NCBI RefSeq assembly: GCF_008704855.1
Contig: NZ_CP023691.1
Span: 7,192,001-7,256,000 of the forward strand
Reading direction: 5' to 3'
DNA length: 64,000 nt
Source: Streptomyces platensis
Lineage (GTDB): Bacteria; Actinomycetota; Actinomycetes; Streptomycetales; Streptomycetaceae
The notes beneath the pieces were generated by a model. It did no database searches. It saw nothing but the letters and a program-made list of their open reading frames with translations, and had not been told where the DNA came from. A program made the position numbers and the translations under genes. The stretch's first letter is position 1. Every line of letters starts with the position of its first letter. Shown here piece after piece: positions 1-8,660 of this stretch.

Positions 1-2
1 CG

Positions 3-770
3 GGCCTGGACCTGCCCGGTACGCCCTTCGGTCCGGCCACCCTGGGCGCCGAGCAGGAGCCATGGCTGACGCTGCTGAGAACCGGGGACCTGCCGGCCGG
101 CGGCCCGGTACCCGGACCGGTGCTGACCGCGCCGGCCTGGCGCGATCTGCTGGAGTCCGCACCGCCCGGCCCGTCCATCGACTACCACCTGGGGCTCGCC
201 CAGTGGCAGGCCGGCGACCGCGCCCAGGCCGTCCGCAGCTGGGAGCGGGCCCTCGGACACGGCGCCGGCTGTCTGCCGCTGTACTGCCTGGCGGTCGCCG
301 AGTCCGCGGCGGGCGAGCCGGCCCGCGCCGCCGACCGGTATGCGCAGGCCTGTGCCGAAGCGGCGCGGGCGGCCTCGGCACCGGACCCGGCCGCACGGGC
401 CTGGCGGGTGGTGCTGCCGGCGCTCGCCCGGGAGGCGGTACCGGCGCTGCTCGTGGCCGGCCGTACCGAGGAGGCCGCGCAGCTGCTCGCGGGCCTGCGC
501 CCGGCCGACCCGTCCGACGGCCGCTACCGGCTGCTGACCGCACAGGTGCTGCTCGCCCAGGGGCAGCCGGCCGCGGCCCGGGAGGTCTTCGAGGCCGGCT
601 TCGAGATCGCCGGCCTGCGGGAGGGCGACGAGGTGCTCGGCGACACCTGGTACGCCATCGCCGAGCAACTGGTCGCGGGCGGCGGCCCGGTCACCGAGGA
701 GGTCCGCGCCGCGGCCCGGTCCGCGCATCCGCTCCCGGAGCGCTACGAGTACCGGATGCGGCCGGTGTAG
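3..770 (+). CDS. TPR-type (DUF5107-like) protein, C-terminal part
   Basis: This is the last 255 residues of a larger protein whose reading frame is open to the left edge, so the start lies outside the window. The visible part is alanine- and leucine-rich and made of helix pairs that look like tetratricopeptide repeats, for example the run around YHLGLAQWQAGDRAQAVRSW, followed by similar units on residues LLVAGRTEEAAQLLAGL and LTAQVLLAQGQPAAAREVFE. The tail resembles the end of large Streptomyces DUF5107/TPR proteins, which are found near carbohydrate genes, but that is from memory of the family. No catalytic residues are visible in this part. A role in protein-protein contact is inference. 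Confidence 0.7.
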   Translation, partial: GLDLPGTPFGPATLGAEQEPWLTLLRTGDLPAGGPVPGPVLTAPAWRDLLESAPPGPSIDYHLGLAQWQAGDRAQAVRSWERALGHGAGCLPLYCLAVAESAAGEPARAADRYAQACAEAARAASAPDPAARAWRVVLPALAREAVPALLVAGRTEEAAQLLAGLRPADPSDGRYRLLTAQVLLAQGQPAAAREVFEAGFEIAGLREGDEVLGDTWYAIAEQLVAGGGPVTEEVRAAARSAHPLPERYEYRMRPV

Positions 771-953
771 TGGATGAACGGCCCCGTGTACGGCAAGCGC
801 GCGATCGGCGAACGTGTCCCGTTCCTGCTGCGCACCCAGCTGCGTCACATGGGCCGAGCCGGTCCGCCCCGGCCCCGCACGCCTCGTACGCCATTTCGGT
901 GACCGGCCACGCGACCCGGAATGAACCCCGGTCGTCACGCGTTGTCACGAATC

Positions 954-1877
954 ATGAAGGCAATCATCGCGAACAGCTACGGCGGCCCCGAAGTCCTCAC
1001 CTACACCGACCAGCCCGATCCGAAGGTGGGCCCGGACTCCTTCCTGATCCGGGTGAAGGCGGCCGGGGTCAATCCGGTGGACTGGAAGATCCTCGCCGGT
1101 TATCTGGACCCGATGATGTACGGGCACTTCCCGCTCATCCCGGGCTGGGACGTGGCGGGCGTGGTCGAGGCGGTCGGCGCGGACGCCACCGAGTACGCGG
1201 TCGGTGACGAGGTCATCGGCTATGTCCGCAAGGACGAGGTGCAGCACGGCACCTTCGCCGAACTGGTCGCCGCACCGGTCCGGACCCTGGCACCCAAGCC
1301 GGCGTCGCTCAACTGGCGGCAGGCCGCCGGGCTCCCGCTCGCCGGACTGACGGCCTATCAGGCACTCGACCGGGTCGGGGTGACGTTCGGCGAGACCGTT
1401 CTGGTGCACGCGGCCGCGGGTGGTGTCGGCTCGCTCGCCGTCCAGATCGCGGTCGCCCGGGGAGCCCGCGTCATCGGCACGGCCAGCGAGCGCAACCACG
1501 AGTTCCTGCGGTCCCTGGGCGCCGAGCCGGTCACATACGGTGACGGCCTCGCCGCCCGGGTCCGGGAGCTCGCCCCCGAAGGCATCGACGCGGCCGTGGA
1601 CTTCGTCGGCGGTGGCGTCGTGGACGTCTCGCAGGAGCTCCTCAAGGACCGTGGCCGGGTGGCCTCGATCGCCGACGGCGAGGTCAAGGCGAAGGGCGGC
1701 CACATGGTGTGGGTCCGACCGGACACCGCCGACCTGACCGCCCTCGGCACCCTCGCGGACGCCGGCAAGCTGACCGTGCCGGTCGCGTCCGCTTTCCCGC
1801 TGTCCGAGGCGGCCGAGGCCTTCCGCGAGAGCATGACGGGCCGCACCCGCGGCAAGATCGTGCTGGACGTGTCCTGA
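954..1877 (+). CDS. NADP-dependent medium-chain oxidoreductase (quinone oxidoreductase type)
   Basis: A 307-residue zinc-independent medium-chain dehydrogenase. The N-terminal GroES-like half begins MKAIIANSYGGPEVL, and the Rossmann half carries the nucleotide-binding glycine motif HAAAGGVGS at about residues 152-160. The zinc-ligand cysteines of true alcohol dehydrogenases are absent, as in quinone oxidoreductase/zeta-crystallin proteins, so reduction of quinones or enones with NADPH is the family expectation. The substrate cannot be read from sequence. The frame extends upstream to 921, but the family start is the ATG used here. No good ribosome binding site precedes it. It is convergent with the VOC gene that follows. 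Confidence 0.88.
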   Translation: MKAIIANSYGGPEVLTYTDQPDPKVGPDSFLIRVKAAGVNPVDWKILAGYLDPMMYGHFPLIPGWDVAGVVEAVGADATEYAVGDEVIGYVRKDEVQHGTFAELVAAPVRTLAPKPASLNWRQAAGLPLAGLTAYQALDRVGVTFGETVLVHAAAGGVGSLAVQIAVARGARVIGTASERNHEFLRSLGAEPVTYGDGLAARVRELAPEGIDAAVDFVGGGVVDVSQELLKDRGRVASIADGEVKAKGGHMVWVRPDTADLTALGTLADAGKLTVPVASAFPLSEAAEAFRESMTGRTRGKIVLDVS

Positions 1878-2054
1878 AGTCCGGTCCGCCCCCGCCGGAG
1901 TGGTGCGGCGCCGCTGGGGCGTGTCCTGCGGATCGAGGCGGATCGGCGGGGCACGCCTGGCGGTGTGGGGGCGACGGCGAAGTGCGGTGATCAACGCCGA
2001 GCTGCACGGTGACCGTCGAGTGACCCGTTCCGGGACGGCTGGGATGCTTGGTCC

Positions 2055-2073
2055 TCAGGCCGGTCCGGCCTGA
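2055..2073. terminator. Candidate bidirectional terminator
   Basis: Two 9-base arms, TCAGGCCGG and CCGGCCTGA, face each other across one base. The inner pairs must open to form a real loop, leaving about 6 stable pairs. It sits between the convergent oxidoreductase and VOC genes, 15 bases past the VOC stop. Confidence 0.4.
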
Positions 2074-2088
2074 TACGCCGGACCCGCT

Positions 2089-2448
2089 CTACCCTTCCCC
2101 GTCCTGCCTCCGGTCCACGTACTCGAAGACCGAACCGTCCGGGTGGCGGGCGACCAGGTTGCGGCCGATCGGGGTGGGCAGGGGGCCGGCGATGATGTCG
2201 GCGCCGACCGCCTTCAGGGCGGCCACCGCTTCATCGACGTCCTTGACGGCGAGGGTTGCCGTGATCTTCCGCAGCACCGACAACTCCGCCTCGGGGCCGC
2301 TCATCAGGAAGAAGCATCCGACGGCCGCGACGGCCACCCCGCCGCGCTGGAAGCGGATCGCCTCGGCGCCGGTCAGGCGTTCATAGACGCCGATCGCGGA
2401 ATCGAGATCACCGACGCACACCCGCAATGAGGTCCCCAGAATGTCCAT
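2089..2448 (-). CDS. VOC (glyoxalase/bleomycin-resistance fold) family protein
   Basis: A 119-residue single-domain protein with the pattern of vicinal oxygen chelate proteins: an opening strand LGTSLRVCVGDLDSAIGVYE, a central strand FFLMSGPEAEL, a second beta-alpha-beta unit from VKDVDEAVAALKAVGAD, and the ending RHPDGSVFEYVDR, whose glutamate is the usual metal-ligand position. The ATG chosen has AGGGTGG five bases upstream. A GTG nine bases earlier overlaps that site and is less likely. Substrate unknown. It lies just downstream of the CapA gene on the same strand with a gap of about 37 bases, so the two may be co-transcribed. Confidence 0.8.
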   Translation of the reverse strand: MDILGTSLRVCVGDLDSAIGVYERLTGAEAIRFQRGGVAVAAVGCFFLMSGPEAELSVLRKITATLAVKDVDEAVAALKAVGADIIAGPLPTPIGRNLVARHPDGSVFEYVDRRQDGEG

Positions 2449-2485
2449 ACGGGCCACCCTAGTTGGGGGACCTGCCGGGACGCGA

Positions 2486-3664
2486 TCACTTGGCCATCAT
2501 CAGACCGCTCTTCGCCGCGCCCCGCGACAACACGATCTCCCGGATGCTGTCCCGGGCCCGTGCATAGTCGCTGCGGCCGGGCCGGTCGGCCAGCGCCGCG
2601 TTGAGGTTCACGACGTGGAAGCCGTCGTTCACATCGGTGAGTTGGGGGAGGAATTCCGCCTTGCGGACCGTCCAGCGCCCGCCGGGAGTGGTCGGACCGG
2701 CGAAGGTGAAGCGGGCCATCGAGCTCTGGTTGCCGCGGCCGTCCGGCTGGTCGCTGTGGTTGAACATATGGCCCGCGAGCTGGTCGCCCATCCCGTAGAC
2801 GACCCAGGTGCCATTGACCTTCTCGTAGGGCTGCGGGACATGGGCGTGGGTGCCCAGGATCAGATCGATGTCGGGCCGTCCGCCGGTGCGGGCGGCGGTC
2901 AGCGCGCGGGCCAGGGTGAGCTGTTGCTCGTCCGGCGGCTGCTGCCACTCCGTGCCCCAGTGGATGCTGACGACCACCACGTCCGCACCGGCCCGGCGGG
3001 CGGCGCGGGCATCGGTGAGGATCTTCTCGCGGTCGATCAGATTGACCGTCCAGGGCGCCTTGCCGGGCAGGGGGATGCCGTTGGTGCCGTACGTGTACGA
3101 GAGCTGGGCGACCTTCGCGGGGCCGGCCCGCAGCAGCGTGACCCGGGAGGCCTCGGCGGCGGAGCGGGCCGAGCCGGCGTGGCGCAGACCGACCGCGTCC
3201 ATGGCGCCGAGGGTGCGGTGCACCCCGTCCGCGCCGTCATCGAGGGTGTGGTTGGAGGCGGTGGAGCAGGAGTCGTAACCGGCGTCCTTGAGGGCGGCGG
3301 CGACCTGGGGCGGGGACTTGAAGCTGGGGTAGCCGGTGAACGGCCCGCCGTCCCTGCCGTAGATCGTCTCCATATGGCAGATCGCCAGGTCGGCGCCGGA
3401 GACCACCGGCTTCACCCCGGCGAACATGGCACGGAAGTCATGGCCGCCGCCGTGTGCGTCGTCGCCGGACCGCCGGATTATCTCGCCGTGCGGCAGTACA
3501 TCGCCGGTGGCCAGGAGGGTGAAGCCGGCCGGGGCGGAGGCTCGGGCGCCGCCGGGTGAGGCGGACGGCGCGGAGCGGGCGGGGCCGGTGGCCTGCTGGG
3601 TTCCGCAGCCCACCGCCAGGAGGGTCAGCGCCGCTATCGCGGTCAGGCGTCGTTGAGGGGTCAC
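2486..3664 (-). CDS. CapA/PgsA-type metallophosphatase-fold lipoprotein
   Basis: A 392-residue exported protein. The first 20 residues form a lipoprotein signal peptide ending in the lipobox LLAVGC, with Cys20 as the lipidation site, followed by a Ser/Ala/Pro-rich linker. The enzyme domain has the CapA-family metal-binding motifs: ATGDVLPHG (about 52-60), CHMET (96-100), ASNHTLDDG (136-144), SIHWGTEW and GTHAHVPQP. Family members act in poly-gamma-glutamate or capsule production, and in actinomycetes many are secreted proteins of unknown substrate. No capB/capC partner is nearby, so polymer synthesis here is not supported. Start is GTG with a weak GGGGC upstream. Confidence 0.88.
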   Translation of the reverse strand: MTPQRRLTAIAALTLLAVGCGTQQATGPARSAPSASPGGARASAPAGFTLLATGDVLPHGEIIRRSGDDAHGGGHDFRAMFAGVKPVVSGADLAICHMETIYGRDGGPFTGYPSFKSPPQVAAALKDAGYDSCSTASNHTLDDGADGVHRTLGAMDAVGLRHAGSARSAAEASRVTLLRAGPAKVAQLSYTYGTNGIPLPGKAPWTVNLIDREKILTDARAARRAGADVVVVSIHWGTEWQQPPDEQQLTLARALTAARTGGRPDIDLILGTHAHVPQPYEKVNGTWVVYGMGDQLAGHMFNHSDQPDGRGNQSSMARFTFAGPTTPGGRWTVRKAEFLPQLTDVNDGFHVVNLNAALADRPGRSDYARARDSIREIVLSRGAAKSGLMMAK

Positions 3665-3890
3665 GCCCCATGCATATCGGGATTAATGGGATTTATCTGC
3701 CGGGGAGGGGGTGTGACTGGGCCGTCGGAGGGATGGGGGAGACGGTGGTCCCTGCGGTCGGGCTGAGCGGGCAGCGCCCGGCGGTGCTCCCGGTCGCCGC
3801 CCGGCGGCCGCCCGCACCGTCCTGCGGCCGCCCCCCGGCGCGCTGATCAGGCCGCGCCTCGTCATCCCGATCAGTGAGAGCGAGGTCCCA

Positions 3891-5372
3891 TCATTCGGGC
3901 AGCAGGCGATAGACCGTCAGCGCCTCCTTGTGCTTGTCCAGCGTCAACTCGCCCGGTGCGTGGGCCACTTCACCGTCGAAGGCCAGCGTGGTGCCCTCCG
4001 GGAGATCGCTGACCCGCAGCCGGGACAGCCGCGCCTCACCGAGCACCGGGGTGCTGCGCGGGGTGCCCGACAGGGCCGCGAGGAGCAGTCGGGTGCGGGC
4101 CAGCCGGCCGCCGTGCACCACCCGTACATCGAGCACCCCGTCCGCCAGATCGTGCCGCCGCACCGGCGCGAATCCCAGCCCCCGGTACTGGCAGTTGCCG
4201 ACGAACAGCAGCCATACGGCGCGCCGCTCGCCATTGATCCGCAGGGTCAGCGGCTCGGCGGTGCGCAGTACCTCCCAGGCCGCCAGCACCCCGGCCGGCC
4301 AGGCGCCGATCCGGCCCGCCCACCGCTCGCGGATCCGCACCAGCTCCGGATACGCGCCGATCGAGAAGGTGTTGAGGAACTGCCGCCCCTCCAGATGCGG
4401 CCCGGCCCGGAAGCGCGCCGCGTCCACCGCGACGGCCTCCCCGGTCTCCACGGCGCGGGCCGCCTCCGCATAGGTCTCGATCCCCAGGTCATACGCGAAG
4501 TGGTTCAGCGTGCCGCCGGGCAGCACCGCGAGCGGCAGCCCGTGCCGTACCGCGACCGCTGCCGCGGCGTTGACGGTGCCGTCCCCGCCGAGCACGCCCA
4601 GCGCACCACCCAGCGATCTGGCCCGTTCCGCGGCATCTTCGAGGGCCTTGTCCAGCGACGGCCCGTCCGGGTCGCCGCACACCGTCACCTCGGCCTGCGG
4701 CAGCACCCCGTGTACCTCCTCGGCCCGGTCCGGGCGGGGGCCGGAACGCTGTCCCGAGGCCTGGTTCGCCACCACGACCAGACCGCGGCCGCCCGGCAGC
4801 GCGGGCGCCTCCGCGCGCGGCCGGGCGGGCGGCGCCAGCTGGGCGCGGGTCGGTGCGAAACCGCGCACCGCGAACGCCGCACCGGCCCCCAGCGCGGCCC
4901 CCGCCAGCACATCACCCGGATAGTGCACGCCCGTATAGACGCGGGAGAACGCCACCGAGGCGGCGACCGGCGCCAGCGCCAGCCCCCACCACTTGTTCTC
5001 CATGGCCACTCCGGTCGCGAAGGCCACCGCGGAGGCCGCGTGCCCGGAAGGGAAGGAGGAGGTGAGGGGCTGGCGGTGCAGCTGCCGTATCACCGGCACC
5101 GTTTCCAGCAGCGGGCGCTGCCGCCGTACGGAACGCTTGCCGAGGGTGTTCACCGTGGCCGATGCCACGGCCAGCGAGGCCACTCCGCGCAGCGCGGCAC
5201 GGCGCATCGGCCGGCCTCCCAGTGCGGCCGCACCGGCCGCGAGGCCGAACCACAGCAGCCCGTGATTGGCGCTCCGGGTCAGCCGGGGCAGCACCCGCTG
5301 CGCGCCCGGCCATTCGCGCGCCGCAATCAGGTCGAAGGTCCGCCGGTCGAGATGGGTCAGTAGCGATCGCAT
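3891..5372 (-). CDS. PAP2 phosphatase / diacylglycerol kinase-type fusion protein
   Basis: A 493-residue fusion. Residues 1-175 are a membrane-embedded type 2 phosphatidic acid phosphatase with its three motifs intact: KRSVRRQRP (79-87), PSGHA (108-112) and SRVYTGVHYPGD (143-154). Residues 195-490 are a diacylglycerol/sphingosine-kinase catalytic domain with GGDGT (262-266) and PGGTLNHF (285-292), ending in the usual beta-sandwich. From family knowledge, one half removes phosphate from a lipid and the other transfers phosphate from ATP to a lipid, so the protein may remodel phospholipid or undecaprenyl-type lipids. The frame runs on upstream to 6,017, but homology begins at this ATG. No strong ribosome binding site is visible. 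Confidence 0.9.
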   Translation of the reverse strand: MRSLLTHLDRRTFDLIAAREWPGAQRVLPRLTRSANHGLLWFGLAAGAAALGGRPMRRAALRGVASLAVASATVNTLGKRSVRRQRPLLETVPVIRQLHRQPLTSSFPSGHAASAVAFATGVAMENKWWGLALAPVAASVAFSRVYTGVHYPGDVLAGAALGAGAAFAVRGFAPTRAQLAPPARPRAEAPALPGGRGLVVVANQASGQRSGPRPDRAEEVHGVLPQAEVTVCGDPDGPSLDKALEDAAERARSLGGALGVLGGDGTVNAAAAVAVRHGLPLAVLPGGTLNHFAYDLGIETYAEAARAVETGEAVAVDAARFRAGPHLEGRQFLNTFSIGAYPELVRIRERWAGRIGAWPAGVLAAWEVLRTAEPLTLRINGERRAVWLLFVGNCQYRGLGFAPVRRHDLADGVLDVRVVHGGRLARTRLLLAALSGTPRSTPVLGEARLSRLRVSDLPEGTTLAFDGEVAHAPGELTLDKHKEALTVYRLLPE

Positions 5373-5507
5373 GCGCCACCTTGTACCCCAGACCGCCTGG
5401 AACAGGCAGGATCCCGCCGCGCGGGCCCCGCGCGCGGCGCCGCGGAGCGTCCGACCCGGGCGGCCCACGGGCTGCCGGGCCCCGGCGGGCTGTGCTTCCA
5501 TGCCCGG

Positions 5508-5957
5508 ATGATCAGGAGACGCCAGGACAGCGACCTCGACGCCTGTGCGGCCGTCCTGGCCGAGGTGCACACCCACAGCGGCTATCCGCACCACTGGCCG
5601 GACGACCCGGTGCGCTGGCTGACCCCCGACGGGCTGACCGCCGCCTGGGTCGCCGAGACGGACGGCACGATCGCCGGTCATGCGGCGCTGTGCGGCGCCG
5701 AGGTCAGCCGGCTCTATGTCGCACCCGCCGCACGCGGTGCGGGCCTCGGCGGCCGGCTGCTGCGCGCCGTCGGGGCGGAGGCGGCGGCCCGCGGCCTGCG
5801 GCCCGTACTGGAGGTGAAGGCCACCGACACCGCGGCCGTCGCCCTCTACGAGCGGCTGGGCTGGCGGCGCCGCGCCACCGAACGGCAGGACTGGGGCGGC
5901 GGCGAGATGGTGACGGTGTATCGCTACGCGGCGCCGCCGCTGCGCCCGGCGGATTGA
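5508..5957 (+). CDS. GNAT family N-acetyltransferase
   Basis: A 149-residue protein of the Gcn5-related acetyltransferase family, which moves an acetyl group from acetyl-CoA to an amine. The acetyl-CoA pyrophosphate-binding motif A is seen as VSRLYVAPAARGAGLGGRLL (about 67-86), followed by VLEVKATDTAAVALYERLGW, the usual motif B with the conserved tyrosine. The acceptor is unknown. It is divergent from the PAP2/kinase fusion, with about 135 bases between the starts. Confidence 0.9.
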   Translation: MIRRRQDSDLDACAAVLAEVHTHSGYPHHWPDDPVRWLTPDGLTAAWVAETDGTIAGHAALCGAEVSRLYVAPAARGAGLGGRLLRAVGAEAAARGLRPVLEVKATDTAAVALYERLGWRRRATERQDWGGGEMVTVYRYAAPPLRPAD

Positions 5958-6084
5958 GCACCGGTCCCACCCTCCGCTGACGTGTCGCCCCCCGTCGCCA
6001 CCCCCGTGATCTGCCAAGGTGGACGGTGCCGCCCTTCATGTGATGGGCCCATGATCGACCCGCCGTCGTGGAGTGGAGGTACGG

Positions 6085-7299
6085 ATGCAGCGGACCGCCC
6101 GGGATCCGCGGCACGAGCCGGACCCGGATCCGCCGGTGGGCCTGCCGGTCCTCCCGGAACTCGCCGCACACCTCTCCGCGGCCGCCGACCGCACCGAAGC
6201 CGAACCCCTGGGCGGCGCCGCCCCGCTGCGCACCGCCGCCTGCGGCTACTGGGAACGCCGCGGCCTGGCCACCACCCCCGACCGGGTGCTCGCCGCCCCC
6301 GGCGCGCCGGCGCTGCTCCTCGCGCTGTACGCGGCGGCCGGCGGGGCGGTGGTGCTGCCGCGGCCCTGCTCCGCGTCGTACGCACCCCCCGCCCGGCTGC
6401 TCGGCCGGCCGGTGCACCATGCCCCCGTACCGGCGGAATCGGGCGGCGTGCCCGACCCGTTCGCACTGCTGGAGACCGTCCGCCGGGCCCGGATGGATGG
6501 CGACACACCCCGCGTACTGGTCCTGTCGGTCGCCGACGACCCGACCGGCACCTGCCCCGCGCCGGAACAGCTCCACGAGGTCTGTGAAGCGGCGGCGGAC
6601 GAAGGGCTCTGGGTCATCAGCGATGAGACCCGCCGCGATCTGCTGCACGATCCGCATGACACCGTGCTGCTCAGCCCCGCCGAGATGCTGCCCGACGGGG
6701 TCGTGGTGCTCACCGACCTGCGGGCCACGCTGGTGCCCGCCGCCTGGCCCGCCGCGCTGGCCCGCTTCCCCGGCACCGACCGGGGCGCAGCTCTCCGGGC
6801 CGCGGTGCTGGACGCGCTCGCCGCGTCCCGTACACCGCTGCCGGGGCCGCTGGCCGGCGCCGTCACCCATGCGCTCGGCGAGCCCGAGGAGGTGCGCGCC
6901 CGGACGGCCACCGTCGCCCGGGTGTACGGCACGCTCGCCGCGGCGCTCCACCACGTCGTCACCGAGGCCGGCGCGGTCTGCCGTCCGCCGCACTCCGGCA
7001 GCCATCTGTACGCCGACTTCGAACCACTGCGCCGCCCCCTCGGGGCCCGCGGGATCGTGGAATCGCACGCGCTGGAGCGGAAGTTGGCACCCTGGGCGGC
7101 GCGCGGCGGACACCGTTTCGGCGACGCGCCGGGCGCCCTGCGGGTACGGCTCGGTGCCGAGGCGCTGCTGGGCGCCGACCGTGAGCAGCGACGGCGTGCC
7201 CTGGCGGCCCCCGATCCGCTGGAACTCCCGCACATCACCGAGGCGTTGACCGCGCTGTCCCGCGCCCTGGCCGGACTCACGACGTCCGCGGACGGCTGA
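6085..7299 (+). CDS. Aminotransferase-fold (fold type I) protein lacking the PLP lysine
   Basis: A 404-residue protein with the layout of class I/II aminotransferases. The family NPTG motif is DDPTG here, and the segment that normally reads D-E-x-Y is DETRRDL. The segment that normally holds the Schiff-base lysine (typically SLSKSL...GGWR) reads TDLRATLVPAAWP, with no lysine and no following arginine. Three cofactor-site positions are therefore changed, so I infer it does not act as a normal transaminase. It may be a binding or regulatory protein. The chosen ATG has GGAGG five bases upstream. A metallo-beta-lactamase-fold gene follows after 82 bases on the same strand and may be co-transcribed. 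Confidence 0.8.
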   Translation: MQRTARDPRHEPDPDPPVGLPVLPELAAHLSAAADRTEAEPLGGAAPLRTAACGYWERRGLATTPDRVLAAPGAPALLLALYAAAGGAVVLPRPCSASYAPPARLLGRPVHHAPVPAESGGVPDPFALLETVRRARMDGDTPRVLVLSVADDPTGTCPAPEQLHEVCEAAADEGLWVISDETRRDLLHDPHDTVLLSPAEMLPDGVVVLTDLRATLVPAAWPAALARFPGTDRGAALRAAVLDALAASRTPLPGPLAGAVTHALGEPEEVRARTATVARVYGTLAAALHHVVTEAGAVCRPPHSGSHLYADFEPLRRPLGARGIVESHALERKLAPWAARGGHRFGDAPGALRVRLGAEALLGADREQRRRALAAPDPLELPHITEALTALSRALAGLTTSADG

Positions 7300-7381
7300 C
7301 CGCACCGCTGCCCGGCGCCCGCCCACGCCGCCACCTCGCCCCCACTCCGCCCCGGTTCCGTCCACCGAAAGGAGCCCCTCG

Positions 7382-8605
7382 ATGACCGAACAGACCGAGC
7401 GCTCCCTCGCCGAGCAGCCCTCCGACACCGAGCGACTCCCGCCCGCCGCGCCCGGCGACGGCGGCGGAACGGGCGGGGGAGGGGCCGGGGGAGCCGCCCG
7501 AGGAGCGGCCGGGGGAGCGGCCCGCCCCGCGGGCCCGGCCACCGGTCAGACCACCGCGGACGGGCCGGTCCCCCGGCATGCCACCGCGGACGCGCCGGTC
7601 CTCCCGCACGCCACCCCGCCCCCGCTCGCCCCACCCCGCCCGCTGGGCGAACCCCGCACCTGGCCACGCGACTTCACCGACCGGCTGACCGCGCCGCTGC
7701 CCGGCGTCCGTGCCCTGGCCCGGATCGCCCGGGAGGGCAAACTCCGCCCGCCCCCCGAGACACTCCCCGAGATCCAGCAACTCCCCTTCGCACCGGGCCC
7801 GATGCCGGCCGCCGGCCCCAGCACCCTCGCCCTCACCTGGGTCGGGCACGCCAGCTGGATCATCCGCGCCGGCGGGCTGACCGTACTGACCGACCCGGTC
7901 TGGTCCCGGAAGATCCTCGGCACGCCCGCCCGGGTCACCCCCGTGGGCGTCCGCTGGGAGGACCTGCCGCCGGTCGACGCCGTCGTCATCAGCCACAACC
8001 ACTACGACCACCTCGACGCCCCGACCCTCAAGCGGCTGCCCCGGGACACCCCGCTGCTGCTGCCCGCCGGACTGGCGCCCTGGGCCCGCCGGCGCGGCTT
8101 CACCCAGGTCACCGACCTCGACTGGTGGGAGGCGGTCGAGCTGCCCGCCCCCGGCGGCCCCGTACGCTTCGACTTCGTCCCCGCCCACCACTGGAGCAAG
8201 CGGACACTGACCGACACCTGCCGCTCCCTGTGGGGCGGCTGGCTGCTGACCGCGCCCGACGGGCGGCGGATCCACTTCGCGGGGGACACCGGCTACGGCC
8301 ACTGGTTCGAGGAGATCGGCCGCCGCTACCCCGGCATCGATCTGGCGCTGCTGCCCATCGGCGCCTACGACCCGCGCTGGATGCTGCGGCCGGTGCACAC
8401 CGATCCGGAGGAGGCGGTCAAGGCATGTCATGACCTGGGCGCCCGCGCGCTGGCCCCGATGCACTGGTCGACCTTTCTGCTCTCCGGCGAGCCGCCCCTG
8501 GAACCGCTGCACCGCGTCCGCGCCGCCTGGGCCGCCACCGGCCGCCCCCGCGAGGACCTCTGGGACCTGCCCGTCGGCGCCTCCCGGGTGCTGGCCGCAC
8601 CCTGA
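7382..8605 (+). CDS. MBL-fold metallohydrolase (NAPE-PLD/UlaG-like)
   Basis: A 407-residue protein. The first 100 or so residues are a low-complexity Gly/Ala/Pro/Thr-rich stretch with no recognisable fold. The metallo-beta-lactamase domain follows: LTWVGHASW, then the metal-binding motif SHNHYDHLD, FDFVPAHHWS, the second ligand region HFAGDTGYG, and the late histidine in ALAPMHWSTF. This order matches the N-acylphosphatidylethanolamine phospholipase D-like group, usually predicted as Zn-dependent hydrolases. Substrate unknown; a phospholipid-like phosphodiester is a reasonable guess. AAAGGAG lies six bases before the ATG. It is convergent with the DedA-type gene. Confidence 0.88.
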   Translation: MTEQTERSLAEQPSDTERLPPAAPGDGGGTGGGGAGGAARGAAGGAARPAGPATGQTTADGPVPRHATADAPVLPHATPPPLAPPRPLGEPRTWPRDFTDRLTAPLPGVRALARIAREGKLRPPPETLPEIQQLPFAPGPMPAAGPSTLALTWVGHASWIIRAGGLTVLTDPVWSRKILGTPARVTPVGVRWEDLPPVDAVVISHNHYDHLDAPTLKRLPRDTPLLLPAGLAPWARRRGFTQVTDLDWWEAVELPAPGGPVRFDFVPAHHWSKRTLTDTCRSLWGGWLLTAPDGRRIHFAGDTGYGHWFEEIGRRYPGIDLALLPIGAYDPRWMLRPVHTDPEEAVKACHDLGARALAPMHWSTFLLSGEPPLEPLHRVRAAWAATGRPREDLWDLPVGASRVLAAP

Positions 8606-8632
8606 GCGCCGCCGCCGAGCGGAACGGGCGGG

Positions 8633-8650
8633 CCGCGGACGGGTCCGTGG
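8633..8650. terminator. Candidate bidirectional terminator
   Basis: An 8-pair stem, CCGCGGAC with GTCCGTGG (one G-U pair), around a GG turn. It lies between the convergent MBL-fold and DedA-type genes, 28 bases past the first stop codon. Confidence 0.35.
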
Positions 8651-8660
8651 ACGACGGGAC

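Noticed and set aside
2441..3559. Long open frame opposite the CapA-type gene
   Set aside because: It is a shadow frame of a well-supported gene: Gly/Ala/Arg-rich with no recognisable domain, as expected in high-GC DNA.
3891..6017. Longer start for the PAP2/kinase fusion, reaching across the GNAT gene
   Set aside because: The extra 215 residues are shadow sequence of the GNAT gene, and PAP2 homology begins at the ATG at 5,372.
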